Part shown: in pieces, positions 8,502 to 16,713 of the stretch
How the letters are laid out: each line of letters opens with the position of its first letter
How positions within the stretch are numbered: position 1 is the first letter of the stretch
Notes under the pieces: model-generated
Seen by the model: the letters and a program-made list of their open reading frames with translations, nothing else
Told to the model about the DNA's origin: nothing
Database searches by the model: none
DNA from: Sulfurospirillum sp. UBA2217
GTDB lineage: Bacteria > Campylobacterota > Campylobacteria > Campylobacterales > Sulfurospirillaceae
DNA: 64,000 nt
Assembly: GCA_002328495.1 (NCBI GenBank)
Contig: DCUJ01000007.1
Location: forward strand, 62,001-126,000
Reading direction: 5' to 3'
Made by a program: the position numbers and the translations under genes

Positions 8502-9146
8502 TTAGGCTTCTTCTTTGAGTCCATCTTTATGTAAATAATTCACATACGTGCACGCACGTGCAAGCTGTTGATTGTGGGTGACCACCATTAACGCTGCACT
8601 TTCATGTGCACAATACTCCAAAAGCACATCCATCACGTCATGCGCCGTTTTATCGTCTAAATTTCCCGTTGGTTCATCTGCAAAAATAATCTTTGGCTTC
8701 TTGGATAACACCCGTGCAATCGAAACACGCTGTTGTTGACCACCAGAAAGAGTACCGATTTTAGAATGCATCAACTCTGCAATACCAAGCCTTTTTAATA
8801 AGCCCTCATCCATCTCTTGTCCACTAATCAACGAAGCCAGTTCAATATTTTCATTCGCAAAAAAACCTTTAAAAAGATAGTGATGTTGAAAAATTATGCC
8901 AACATCGTAGCGCCTAAGATTTAACCGCATCGTGTCATCATCTTGATAGATATTTTTATCAAAAAGGAGTACTTCACCTTTTTGTGGAGGCAAAAGTGTC
9001 GCACCAATATGTAAAAGTGTTGATTTACCACAACCACTTACCCCCAAAATTGCCATCGATTCTTTAGGTTCAAGCGTTAAAGAAACATTTTCAAAAAGGG
9101 TATAATCAAAACCATGTGAGATATTTTTTAATTGAAGTAAAGGCAT
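8502..9146 (-). CDS. ABC transporter ATP-binding protein, LolD/FtsE-like
   Basis: A stand-alone 214-residue ATPase with Walker A (GVSGCGKST), Q-loop (IIFQHHYLF), signature (LSGGQQQR), Walker B (IIFADEP) and the switch His (VVTHN). The closest family by motif spacing is the LolD/MacB/FtsE group, which energises lipoprotein release or membrane-protein machines. No permease gene is adjacent, so the partner is unknown. The Shine-Dalgarno AAAAGGA directly follows a TTACATGTAA copy at 9157-9166. Confidence 0.88.
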   Translation of the reverse strand: MPLLQLKNISHGFDYTLFENVSLTLEPKESMAILGVSGCGKSTLLHIGATLLPPQKGEVLLFDKNIYQDDDTMRLNLRRYDVGIIFQHHYLFKGFFANENIELASLISGQEMDEGLLKRLGIAELMHSKIGTLSGGQQQRVSIARVLSKKPKIIFADEPTGNLDDKTAHDVMDVLLEYCAHESAALMVVTHNQQLARACTYVNYLHKDGLKEEA

Positions 9147-9156
9147 AGAAATCCTT

Positions 9157-9166
9157 TTACATGTAA
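9157..9166. repeat. TTACATGTAA copy fused to the ABC ATPase ribosome-binding site
   Basis: On the minus strand the repeat runs straight into AAGGATTTCT before the ATG at 9146, so its last bases border the Shine-Dalgarno. Confidence 0.9.
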
Positions 9167-9168
9167 GA

Positions 9169-9193
9169 AAGGTGGTGAATATCTCACCACCTT
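9169..9193 (-). terminator. Putative terminator/attenuator after tsf
   Basis: A 10-bp perfect stem (AAGGTGGTGA / TCACCACCTT) with a 5-base loop lies ten bases after the tsf stop. The following minus-strand sequence (TCTTACATG) is only weakly U-rich, so it may reduce rather than stop read-through into the ABC ATPase and fliR genes. Confidence 0.6.
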
Positions 9194-9202
9194 GAAAGCA
9201 GT

Positions 9203-10270
9203 TTATTTAAGTTGTTCTGCAACTTCGCTAGCAAAGTCACATGCTTTTTTAGCTAAGCCTTCACCTAGTTCAAAACGAACATAACCTACAAGCTCGATTT
9301 TGCCACCCAATTCTTTTGATTTTTCTTCAACAACCTGTGCAATCGTCTTTTTATCGTCCATAACATAGAATTGACTCAAAAGTGTGTATTGTTGGTCAAG
9401 TTGTGTGTTGTCTGCAATAAAACGCTCCAGTTGTCCTGGAATAATTTTATCCCAGATTTGCTCAGGCTTGCCCTGTGTTTTAAGCTCTGCTTCCATCTCT
9501 TTTTTAGCTTGAGCAATAACGTCATCGGTAAGTTGAACACGAGAAACAAACAAAGGCATACGTTTCAAAGGTTTTTTAAGACGTGCTAACTCTTCATTTT
9601 CTTTTTCAATATCAGCTTTGATACCAATAGTCTCTTGCTCAACAAATACTGGGTCAAGCTCTGTATAACTTAAATATGAAGGTTTCATCGCAGCAGCATG
9701 CATACAAAGATTACGAATAAATTCACCCGCTGCTGCTGCTGTTTTTTCGCTATCACAATTGGCTGCGATTAAAACACCCACACGTCCGTTAGCATGGAGA
9801 TAGCCATTGACAACCCCGTTGGCTCCAGCTTTAAGGGTTGCAAAACGTCTGACCACAAGATTTTCACCAATGGTAGATACTTTAGTTGCAAAGTACTCTT
9901 CAAATACAGTGCCATTAATCGTTGTTTTCATTAACTCTTCAGTGGTTTGAACATTCGTAGCTTGAATGTGTGCCGTTGTGTCTTTGGTTAAATTAATGAA
10001 GCCTTCATTTTTTGCAACAAAGTCTGTTTCAGCATTAATTTCACTCACCGTTGCTACTTTAAGGGCTGAATCAACATGAACATTGACCAAACCTTCACTT
10101 GCTAATCTATCGGCTTTTTTAGCGGCTTTTCCAAGACCTTTTTCTCTTAAAAGGCTTGTTGCTGCTTCAAAATCACCGTCAGTATCAACCAATGCTTTTT
10201 TGCAATCCATCATACCAGCCCCAGTGGACTCACGTAACTCTTTAACTAAAGCAGCAGTAATTTCAGCCAT
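9203..10270 (-). CDS. tsf: Translation elongation factor Ts
   Basis: EF-Ts recycles EF-Tu by GDP/GTP exchange. The N-terminal UBA-like domain contains the diagnostic VKELRESTGAGMMDCKKAL, and the second family signature is AETDFVAKNEGF near residue 80. The protein is 355 residues, the long form typical of epsilonproteobacteria with an extra C-terminal coiled-coil insertion. The start codon overlaps the rpsB stop by one base (TAATG), so it is translationally coupled to S2. Confidence 0.97.
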   Translation of the reverse strand: MAEITAALVKELRESTGAGMMDCKKALVDTDGDFEAATSLLREKGLGKAAKKADRLASEGLVNVHVDSALKVATVSEINAETDFVAKNEGFINLTKDTTAHIQATNVQTTEELMKTTINGTVFEEYFATKVSTIGENLVVRRFATLKAGANGVVNGYLHANGRVGVLIAANCDSEKTAAAAGEFIRNLCMHAAAMKPSYLSYTELDPVFVEQETIGIKADIEKENEELARLKKPLKRMPLFVSRVQLTDDVIAQAKKEMEAELKTQGKPEQIWDKIIPGQLERFIADNTQLDQQYTLLSQFYVMDDKKTIAQVVEEKSKELGGKIELVGYVRFELGEGLAKKACDFASEVAEQLK

Positions 10271-11064
10271 TATTTGCCTTCCTCAACAAATGCTAACTCT
10301 TCTTCACCACTCACTTCTTCAATCAATTCTGCTTTTTCTTCTTCGCTGATTTCAGCAATTTCTTCTGTAACAGGCGCGTCTTTTGAACGAATCTCATACC
10401 CTTCAATCATCGCTTCACACATCTCTTTACAGAAAAGTTGGATAGAGCGAATCGCGTCATCGTTTCCAGGAATTGGAAGGTCTACGACATCAGGGTCACA
10501 GTTCGTATCAAGAGGAGCAACCACGGTAATTCCAAGTCTTCTTGCTTCTTGAACCGCAATTTTTTCTTTAACGGTGTCCACAACAAAAATCATATCTGGA
10601 AGATTTTTCATATTGCGAATACCACCAAGATAATCTAACAATTTTTCTTTTTTACGACGAAGCATCAACGCTTCTTTTTTAGTCAATAGATCAATTTGTC
10701 CATCTTCTTCCATTTTCTCGATGATTTCAAGTTTACGAATGGATTGACGAATGGTTTGATAGTTTGTGAGCATTCCACCTAACCATCTGTGGTTCACGTA
10801 AGGCATGCCACATTTTTCTGCGTATTCTTTAACTGCTTGGCTTGCTTGCTTTTTGGTGCCAACAAACAACATTGTTTTTCCCTCTGCGGCAGAGTCTTTC
10901 ACAACATTGTAGGTGTATCTAAAATAACGTAGTGTTTTCTGTAAATCTACGATATAGATATTTTTTCTCTCTCCGAAGATGAATTTTTTCATCTTTGGAT
11001 TCCAACGACGCGTCTGGTGTCCGAAGTGTACACCACACTCCAATAAGTCTTTCATGGTTACCAT
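10270..11064 (-). CDS. rpsB: 30S ribosomal protein S2
   Basis: S2 binds the small-subunit head-body junction and helps recruit S1. The 264-residue protein begins MVTMKDLLECGVHFGHQTRRW, with the family motif HFGHQTRRWNPKM. The central FVGTKKQAS and PLDTNCDPDVVDLPIPGNDDA segments are typical. An upstream in-frame ATG at 11109 would add a non-conserved extension, whereas AAAGGAG lies just before the ATG at 11064, which decides the start. The C-terminal tail is acidic. This is the first gene of the minus-strand cluster. Confidence 0.97.
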   Translation of the reverse strand: MVTMKDLLECGVHFGHQTRRWNPKMKKFIFGERKNIYIVDLQKTLRYFRYTYNVVKDSAAEGKTMLFVGTKKQASQAVKEYAEKCGMPYVNHRWLGGMLTNYQTIRQSIRKLEIIEKMEEDGQIDLLTKKEALMLRRKKEKLLDYLGGIRNMKNLPDMIFVVDTVKEKIAVQEARRLGITVVAPLDTNCDPDVVDLPIPGNDDAIRSIQLFCKEMCEAMIEGYEIRSKDAPVTEEIAEISEEEKAELIEEVSGEEELAFVEEGK

Positions 11065-11161
11065 GAAGTCTCCTTTATGTGATTTTGGTTTAGCCTCCAC
11101 ACCCATCAACAGTTTTCACTGCAACCGTCTAAGGATTGGTGTGTGTGAGATTTGAGCCGTG

Positions 11162-11167
11162 ATTATA
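11162..11167 (-). promoter_or_regulatory. Probable rpsB operon -10 box
   Basis: Perfect TATAAT on the minus strand (AACTATAATCACG), about 98 bases upstream of the rpsB ATG. The long leader between it and rpsB could host S2 autoregulation, but I see no specific structure. Confidence 0.55.
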
Positions 11168-11241
11168 GTTAAAAGAAGATTAATTTTTGCTTTTTTTAAA
11201 CTAAAAATAAGTTTTTTATTTACTTTAAATGAAAAAAATCT

Positions 11242-11247
11242 TATAAT
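11242..11247 (+). promoter_or_regulatory. Probable mlaA -10 box
   Basis: Perfect TATAAT (CTTATAATCCC) about 34 bases upstream of the mlaA ATG, downstream of an A/T-rich stretch as is usual in these bacteria. Confidence 0.55.
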
Positions 11248-11280
11248 CCCAAAAATTTTACATTATGAAGGCCTCTTTTG

Positions 11281-12003
11281 ATGCGTCTAGTCTATTCCTT
11301 ACTTATTTTTTGCTCTGTTATGTTGGCCTCAACCTCTTCAGAACTCGAACATGAATTTAGCACAAGCAAAGAAGAAACTCTGTTTGATCCGCTCAGTGGT
11401 TATAATGAAGTGATGACCTCTTTTAACGATGGCGTATATGAATACGTGCTTAAACCTATCTCTCAAAGCTATGCTTACGTTATGCCAAAGCCTGCACGCG
11501 AAAGCATTGATAATGCATTTGACAACCTTCTTTTTCCAATACGTTTTATTAATAACCTCTTACAGCTTAAAGTGCAAAATAGCTTTGAAGAACTAGGGCG
11601 TTTTGTCATTAACTCAACGCTTGGAATCGCAGGATTTATCGATGTAGCTAGTAGTGAATTCGGTCTTAAAAAACACGATGAAGATTTTGGGCAAACCCTC
11701 GGCTTTTATGGTCTAGGAAGTGGTTTTCACGTTGTTCTTCCATTGCTTGGACCTTCAAATATTAGGGATATCGTTGGTCTTGTGGGCGATACCTGGGCTA
11801 ACCCACTTTCGTATATTGAATCTCGTAATGCCAATTTGCTCGATAGTTCAGAAGAAGAATTCATATTAAAAGGCATAAAAGGTGTTAACTTTACCTCTTT
11901 ACATGTAGAAGAGTACGATGCTTTGAAAAAAGACGCGATAGAGCTGTATCCTTTCATTCGAAATTTTTATGAATCTCGTAGAACAAAATTGATTAGTGAA
12001 TAA
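11281..12003 (+). CDS. mlaA: MlaA (VacJ) family outer-membrane lipid asymmetry protein
   Basis: MlaA removes misplaced phospholipids from the outer leaflet of the outer membrane and hands them to MlaC. The 240-residue protein has an N-terminal signal sequence, then the family core: DPLSGYNEVMTSFNDGVYEYVLKP in outline, NLLFPIRFINNLLQ, and GFIDVASSEFGL. A further conserved stretch is DFGQTLGFYGLGSGFHVVLPLLGPS. The signal region contains a Cys (LIFCSV) but not a good lipobox, so acylation is uncertain. Start chosen at the ATG rather than the TTG one codon before. It is followed by mlaC four bases downstream. Confidence 0.92.
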   Translation: MRLVYSLLIFCSVMLASTSSELEHEFSTSKEETLFDPLSGYNEVMTSFNDGVYEYVLKPISQSYAYVMPKPARESIDNAFDNLLFPIRFINNLLQLKVQNSFEELGRFVINSTLGIAGFIDVASSEFGLKKHDEDFGQTLGFYGLGSGFHVVLPLLGPSNIRDIVGLVGDTWANPLSYIESRNANLLDSSEEEFILKGIKGVNFTSLHVEEYDALKKDAIELYPFIRNFYESRRTKLISE

Positions 12004-12007
12004 GAGA

Positions 12008-12580
12008 ATGAAATACTTCCTTACATCTCTTGTAAGCTTATTAGTATTAACCACTTCTTTGCAAGCTTTGCAAGAAACAGATATTAGCACGTTTATGAGA
12101 ACCAACATTGATATAGCAACGGGTGTCTTGCGCGATGCTTCAATACCAAAAGCAGAAAAAGCCCCTAAGATTTTTGCTATGTTTGACCCAGTCTTTGACT
12201 ATGTACTTATGGCTAAGCTCTCACTTGGCGGAAAACAGTGGGAAGGCATGGGGGTGGAGAACCAAGAGCGTTTTGTAAAAGTTTTTGAAGCGAAACTCAA
12301 ACAATCCTACATGGAAAAATTAGATTTGTATACCGATGAAAAAATTGTGATTAAAAATTCTGAGAAAATCAAAGATGCTCGTATTCATCTCACAACACAT
12401 CTTATGCGCAATAGTGAAGTGTATGAAATTATCTATAAATTCTACAAAGATAAAAACAATGAATGGCTTATCTATGACGTTGATATTTTAGGTGTGAGCA
12501 TTATTCAAACGTACCGAACTCAATTTGCAGATATTTTGACAAAAGAATCTTTTGAGCAACTACTCACAAAACTTAAATAG
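12008..12580 (+). CDS. mlaC: MlaC family periplasmic phospholipid-binding protein
   Basis: The 190-residue protein has a signal peptide (MKYFLTSLVSLLVLTTSLQA) and the MlaC/Ttg2D fold pattern. Visible family segments include FDYVLMAKLSLGGKQWEGM, VENQERFVKVFEAKLKQSYM and IIYKFYKDKNNEWLIYDVDI; the conserved ending is IIQTYRTQFADIL. MlaC ferries phospholipids between MlaA and the inner-membrane MlaFEDB complex. A GTG at 11996 overlapping mlaA is a possible alternative start, but the ATG gives a cleaner signal peptide. No mlaBDEF genes are nearby. Confidence 0.9.
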   Translation: MKYFLTSLVSLLVLTTSLQALQETDISTFMRTNIDIATGVLRDASIPKAEKAPKIFAMFDPVFDYVLMAKLSLGGKQWEGMGVENQERFVKVFEAKLKQSYMEKLDLYTDEKIVIKNSEKIKDARIHLTTHLMRNSEVYEIIYKFYKDKNNEWLIYDVDILGVSIIQTYRTQFADILTKESFEQLLTKLK

Positions 12581-12595
12581 TAGCGTTTTTAACTT

Positions 12596-13336
12596 TTAAC
12601 TGTTAATCTTTTCTTTAATAACTTTTGCTCTGTGAGTGATTTTACGCATTTGCTCACTAAGACTTAAACTTTCATCCAACAATACTTCTACTAAAGCACT
12701 CCCAACAATAACACCATCAACGCCACGTACCCGCTCTTTAGCTGTTTTTTCATTCACACCAAAACCGACAAATAAAGGGGTGTCACTGTTTTGTTTAATT
12801 TCATGAATAGTATGGGTTAAATCTTCGCTCGCATGCGCGCCTGTGATACCAGCATATGCGACGAGATAAATAAATCCTTGCGCGTCTTTTACCACGGTAG
12901 CAATACGTTCTTTACTGTCCGTTGGGGCTACAAAACTGACAAGATTTAAATGCTGCTGATTCACCATAGGTAGATATTGGAGTGCCTCTTCGTGTGGTAA
13001 ATCAGGAATAATAAACCCTTTAACCCCATACTGCGCCGCTTTATCCATAAACAATGCCATGCCTCTGTGATAAAAAGGGTTAAAATAACCCATCCAATAA
13101 GTTTCAATGTGAGGGGCAACTTTGGAAGAGAGTTCAAAAAGCGTCTCCATTTTAAAACCATTTTGCAGTGCTTTCAAATTTGCTCTTTCGATAATAGGAC
13201 CATCTGCTACGGGATCAGAAAAAGGAATCCCTAATTCTAATTTATCGACTCCTACTTCTTTGAGCGCTAAAACGAGCTCCGTTGAAAAGTGAATATCCGG
13301 AAATCCTGCTGTAATATAGGCAACCAATTGTTTCAC
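12596..13336 (-). CDS. trpA: Tryptophan synthase alpha chain
   Basis: TrpA cleaves indole-3-glycerol phosphate to indole and glyceraldehyde 3-phosphate. Visible signatures are the catalytic Glu in DKLELGIPFSDPVADGP, the second catalytic acidic loop near GFIIPDLPHEEA, and the phosphate-binding GFGVNEK and GVIVGSALVE. The length of 246 residues is typical. It stands apart from trpB and the rest of the pathway in this window. Its ATG overlaps the stop of the small Hpt gene by four bases (ATGA). Confidence 0.96.
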   Translation of the reverse strand: MKQLVAYITAGFPDIHFSTELVLALKEVGVDKLELGIPFSDPVADGPIIERANLKALQNGFKMETLFELSSKVAPHIETYWMGYFNPFYHRGMALFMDKAAQYGVKGFIIPDLPHEEALQYLPMVNQQHLNLVSFVAPTDSKERIATVVKDAQGFIYLVAYAGITGAHASEDLTHTIHEIKQNSDTPLFVGFGVNEKTAKERVRGVDGVIVGSALVEVLLDESLSLSEQMRKITHRAKVIKEKINS

Positions 13337-13743
13337 GCTCTCTCCAACTCAAAAGGTATTTTAATAATCAAAGGGTTCAATACTGTAAAAAAATCAGCAT
13401 TATGTTCTACATCTTGGCGGTAACGCTCAAACTGATCGCTTACCAATAAAAGCCAATCAATAAAAGCTTCGCTCGCAGGTCCTTTTAATACACGTGCCTC
13501 TTCTACCACATCTTCACACAAAACGGCTAATTTGATGATAGGTTCTAATTTTAGAAATCCCGCAGCTGATTTCATATTGTGAAAAATACGAAACAACTCG
13601 CCAATGTTATCATGGTAGCGTTCTTGACGGTTTAGCCCAATAATGAGAGGTTCCATGTTTTCACACATAATAGCATAGTGGGAGACGAAATCTTCAACAA
13701 TTTCAATATCAAAATCAACTTCCATTTGTGCTAGAATACCCAT
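13333..13743 (-). CDS. Small Hpt-domain (histidine phosphotransfer) protein
   Basis: The 136-residue protein is one helical bundle with the phosphotransfer motif LFRIFHNMKSAAGFL, where the His of FHNMKSA is the expected phospho-acceptor. Downstream helices (LAVLCEDVVEEAR, LLLVSDQFERYRQDVE) complete an Hpt-like bundle. Start set at the ATG at 13743 because CGGAGG precedes it; an upstream ATG at 13776 lacks such a site. It overlaps trpA by four bases, so the two are co-translated. Which kinase or regulator it serves is not shown here; several phosphorelay proteins are encoded at 40895-59943. Confidence 0.8.
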   Translation of the reverse strand: MGILAQMEVDFDIEIVEDFVSHYAIMCENMEPLIIGLNRQERYHDNIGELFRIFHNMKSAAGFLKLEPIIKLAVLCEDVVEEARVLKGPASEAFIDWLLLVSDQFERYRQDVEHNADFFTVLNPLIIKIPFELERA

Positions 13744-13798
13744 GTTGCTTACCTCCGAAGTCTTAAATTGTACCATGTTTAATCTAAAATTTTCTTAT

Positions 13799-13810
13799 CC
13801 CAAATTTGGG
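13799..13810. promoter_or_regulatory. CCCAAATTTGGG dyad abutting the panB -10 box
   Basis: A perfect 12-bp palindrome lies immediately upstream of TATAAT (13811-13816), in the 80-bp space between the divergent Hpt-trpA and panB genes. It is placed as an operator would be. Confidence 0.45.
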
Positions 13811-13816
13811 TATAAT
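13811..13816 (+). promoter_or_regulatory. panB -10 box very close to the start codon
   Basis: Perfect TATAAT ends only seven bases before the panB ATG at 13824, and no Shine-Dalgarno is visible. If used, transcription would begin at or beside the A of the ATG, implying a leaderless message. Confidence 0.5.
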
Positions 13817-13823
13817 CTCCCTC

Positions 13824-14612
13824 ATGAAAACAATTACCTCCATTAAAAATCAAAAGGGGAAAACTCCTCTAACCGTCATAACTGCTTACGATGCTCTTTT
13901 TGCATCGTTATTTGATACAAAAGTCGATATGCTTTTGGTGGGCGATAGCCTCAATATGAGCTTCCATGCAAAACCCGATACGCTCTCCGCTTCAATGGAT
14001 ATTATGCTTTACCATACCCAAGCTGTCTGCGCAGGGGCTAAAGATACCTTTATTCTCGTTGATATGCCTTTTGGTACGTATACTGATCCAAAAATGGCAC
14101 TGCACAACGCATCGCGCATCTATACCGAAACGGCTGCACATGCTGTTAAAATTGAAGGAACGATTGATAGAGCCCCTGTTATAGAGGCTCTCACTAAAAA
14201 CTCGATTGCTGTAATGGGACATATTGGGTTGATGCCTCAATTTGTAAGAAGTGAAGGTGGTTATAAAATTCGTGGTAAAACAGAAAGTGATATTCTTGCT
14301 TTGATTGACGATGCCAAAGCATTTGAAGCAGCTGGAGCATTTAGCCTTCTTGTTGAAGGTGTAGTAGAGGATGCAGCACGAAGAATTACAGAAGCCGTTT
14401 CTATCCCCACTATTGGTATAGGTGCTGGTAAATACACCGATGGTCAGGTATTAGTGTGGAGTGACATGTTAGGCTTCTTTCAGGCCTTTCAACCCAAGTT
14501 TGTTAAACGCTATCTCAATGGTGCACAGCTTGTGCAAGAAGCACTCGATACGTATATCAAAGAGGTTCAAGAGCGTTCATTCCCTAACATTGAACACACC
14601 TACACAAAGTAG
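13824..14612 (+). CDS. panB: 3-methyl-2-oxobutanoate hydroxymethyltransferase
   Basis: PanB makes ketopantoate from ketoisovalerate and methylenetetrahydrofolate, the first committed step to pantothenate and CoA. The 262-residue TIM-barrel protein shows VITAYDA, the metal-binding LLVGDSLNMS region, LVDMPFGTY, VKIEG and MGHIGLMPQ. The catalytic Glu segment is LLVEGVVEDAARRITEAVSIPTIGIGAG in outline. The ATG at 13824 begins directly with the conserved N-terminus; upstream TTG codons are unlikely. ruvB follows after four bases. Confidence 0.96.
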   Translation: MKTITSIKNQKGKTPLTVITAYDALFASLFDTKVDMLLVGDSLNMSFHAKPDTLSASMDIMLYHTQAVCAGAKDTFILVDMPFGTYTDPKMALHNASRIYTETAAHAVKIEGTIDRAPVIEALTKNSIAVMGHIGLMPQFVRSEGGYKIRGKTESDILALIDDAKAFEAAGAFSLLVEGVVEDAARRITEAVSIPTIGIGAGKYTDGQVLVWSDMLGFFQAFQPKFVKRYLNGAQLVQEALDTYIKEVQERSFPNIEHTYTK

Positions 14613-14616
14613 CCGT

Positions 14617-15633
14617 ATGGAACGCATTGTCGAAATTGAAAAAATTGCTTTTGAAGGAGAGTTTGAAAAAAGTCTTAGACCTTCTTCCTTCGATGAGTAT
14701 ATTGGGCAAGAAAAAATTAAAAAAAATCTACAAGTTTTTATCCAAGCGGCAACTAAACGCTCCGAATGTTTAGACCATGTACTTTTTTTTGGACCTCCTG
14801 GTCTTGGAAAAACAACCTTGGCGTATATTATCTCCAATGAAATGCGCTCTAATATCAAAATTACTGCCGCACCCATGATTGAAAAAAGTGGTGATTTGGC
14901 AGCCATATTGACCAACTTACAAGAAAATGACATTTTATTTATTGATGAGATTCACAGGCTTTCTCCTGCCATTGAGGAGATTTTGTACCCTGCGATGGAA
15001 GATTTTAGACTCGATATCATCATAGGATCTGGACCTGCCGCCCAAACCATTAAAATCGATCTCCCTCGTTTTACCCTCATAGGAGCAACCACGCGTGCTG
15101 GAATGATTAGTTCTCCACTAAGAGATCGCTTTGGGATGCATTTTAGACTTCAATTTTACACCAAAGAAGAACTTTCAAATATCATCGTATGTGCCTCAAA
15201 AAAACTGGATAAGCTTTGTTTAGAAGATGCCTCTTTTGAAATGGCTCGACGCTCCAGAGGAACACCACGGATTGCTTTGCGTCTTTTAAAACGGATTCGC
15301 GATTTTGCAGATGTTGAAAATGAAGATCACATTTCCAAAGTACGTGCAGAGTATGGCTTAAATGAGTTGGGGGTCAACGATTTGGGGTTTGATGAATTAG
15401 ACCTCCATTATCTCGAACTGTTACTGCGCGCTAAAGGCAGACCCTTAGGACTAAGTACCATTGCAGCAGCGCTAAGTGAAGATGAAGGTACCATCGAAGA
15501 TGTGATAGAGCCTTATTTGCTTGCCAATGGCTATATCGAACGCACCGCCAGAGGCAGACTGGCAACACCCAAAACATATGAGCTTTTCAAACTAGGCCCA
15601 CCTCCTTTACAAACAGGACTCTTCAATGAATGA
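14617..15633 (+). CDS. ruvB: Holliday junction branch migration ATPase RuvB
   Basis: RuvB hexamers drive branch migration with RuvA. The 338-residue protein starts MERIVEIEKIAFEGEFEKSL and contains the ring-ATPase core: RPSSFDEYIGQEKIKKNL, Walker A GPPGLGKTTLA, Walker B LFIDEIHRL and sensor 1 IGATTRAG. An arginine-finger region (PLRDRFGM) and the C-terminal winged helix (GRPLGLSTIAAALSEDEGTI) follow. An extension back to 14500 would overlap panB and is not conserved. The gene overlaps the start of the permease gene by eight bases. Confidence 0.97.
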   Translation: MERIVEIEKIAFEGEFEKSLRPSSFDEYIGQEKIKKNLQVFIQAATKRSECLDHVLFFGPPGLGKTTLAYIISNEMRSNIKITAAPMIEKSGDLAAILTNLQENDILFIDEIHRLSPAIEEILYPAMEDFRLDIIIGSGPAAQTIKIDLPRFTLIGATTRAGMISSPLRDRFGMHFRLQFYTKEELSNIIVCASKKLDKLCLEDASFEMARRSRGTPRIALRLLKRIRDFADVENEDHISKVRAEYGLNELGVNDLGFDELDLHYLELLLRAKGRPLGLSTIAAALSEDEGTIEDVIEPYLLANGYIERTARGRLATPKTYELFKLGPPPLQTGLFNE

Positions 15634-16666
15634 GCATCGCTTCTTTTTAACCGCTATTTTCTTGGCTGTTTTGTACTCTATTCTTAAGCTGTATGAGCCT
15701 TTTTTGATGATTATCACCATTGCCTCTTTGCTTGCCATCGCTACGTATGCTATCAATGTAAAGTTTATGCGTGTACTTAAAAACAGACACTTTTCTGCTT
15801 TATTGTCAACCCTTTTACTCTCTTTACTTCTCTTTGGTCCCATTGTTTATTCCATCACATCCATAGGTTCTATTGTCAATAATTTTGATTTTACGGTCAT
15901 TGAAAGGGTACAAAACTACCTGCTGAATCTTGACTATACGCTTCCTGCACCCATTGCATTTTTACAACCCAGTTTGGATGATTTTATTAAAAATCTTAAT
16001 ATTTCCCAACTTTCAGCCACAGCGCTTAGCTACTTTGGCTCGATTGGTAAAAACAGTGCGGGCTTTTTAAAAGATATGTTACTGATTGTTATCTTTTTCT
16101 TTTTTGCATTGCTCAATGGAAAAGACTTGATTGACTACACCAAGAGTGTTATGCCTATGGATTGCCAAGAAATCAACATGGTGTTTGCAGAAGTGACCAA
16201 TGTGATGAGTGTGGTCTTCTATTCAATTCTCATCAGTGCTATTTTTCAAGGGGCTCTGTTTTCTATCATTGGAATTTATTTTGGCTACGATGGACTATTG
16301 TTGGGGATTTTTTATGGCTTTGCATCACTCATCCCCATCATTGGAGGCGCATTGATGTGGGTGCCTCTGTGTGCACTCGAACTCTCTCATGGAAACGTTG
16401 TATCGGCTATTATCATTGCGAGCTATTCGATTGTTATGATTTCTGTTGTTGCGGACACCTTCATTAAGCCTTTGATTATCAAATACATCAACGACACCTT
16501 AGTCAAAACCCCAACCGTAGTTAACGAACTACTAATCTTTTTTGCCATCTTTGCAGGACTTACAACCTTTGGATTTTGGGGCATGATTTTAGGGCCAGCG
16601 ATTACAACACTATTTATCTCTTTATTAAAATTATACAAAACCTTGAAAGAAAAGCGTTACATGTAA
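15626..16666 (+). CDS. AI-2E family (UPF0118) membrane transporter
   Basis: The 346-residue integral membrane protein has about seven or eight hydrophobic helices. The family pattern is a two-helix N-terminus, a soluble stretch, then LIVIFFFFALLNGKDLIDY and the C-terminal GYDGLLLGIFYGFASLIPIIGG region ending in FGFWGMILGPAITTLF. Members have been linked to autoinducer-2 export or Na+/H+ antiport; substrate here is unknown. The stop codon is part of a TTACATGTAA copy (TAC-ATG-TAA, Tyr-Met-stop). The start overlaps ruvB by eight bases. Confidence 0.9.
   Translation: MNEHRFFLTAIFLAVLYSILKLYEPFLMIITIASLLAIATYAINVKFMRVLKNRHFSALLSTLLLSLLLFGPIVYSITSIGSIVNNFDFTVIERVQNYLLNLDYTLPAPIAFLQPSLDDFIKNLNISQLSATALSYFGSIGKNSAGFLKDMLLIVIFFFFALLNGKDLIDYTKSVMPMDCQEINMVFAEVTNVMSVVFYSILISAIFQGALFSIIGIYFGYDGLLLGIFYGFASLIPIIGGALMWVPLCALELSHGNVVSAIIIASYSIVMISVVADTFIKPLIIKYINDTLVKTPTVVNELLIFFAIFAGLTTFGFWGMILGPAITTLFISLLKLYKTLKEKRYM
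16657..16666. repeat. TTACATGTAA copy forming a stop codon
   Basis: The last four bases before the gap are ATG-TAA of the permease gene. This is the only copy read in the frame that contains a stop. Confidence 0.92.
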
Positions 16667-16676
16667 ACAATTTTGC

Positions 16677-16682
16677 TACAAT
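16677..16682 (+). promoter_or_regulatory. Extended -10 box for the diguanylate cyclase gene
   Basis: TTGCTACAAT (TGC plus TACAAT) lies 32 bases before the GTG start at 16714. Confidence 0.4.
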
Positions 16683-16713
16683 TTATCTCAAAGGATGGAC
16701 AGAAGGATAGGTT

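Noticed and set aside
10270..11109. Longer rpsB starting at 11109
   Set aside because: The extra 15 residues are not S2-like, and AAAGGAG lies directly before the ATG at 11064.
14500..15633. Longer ruvB starting inside panB
   Set aside because: The extension overlaps panB and does not resemble RuvB; the conserved protein begins at 14617.
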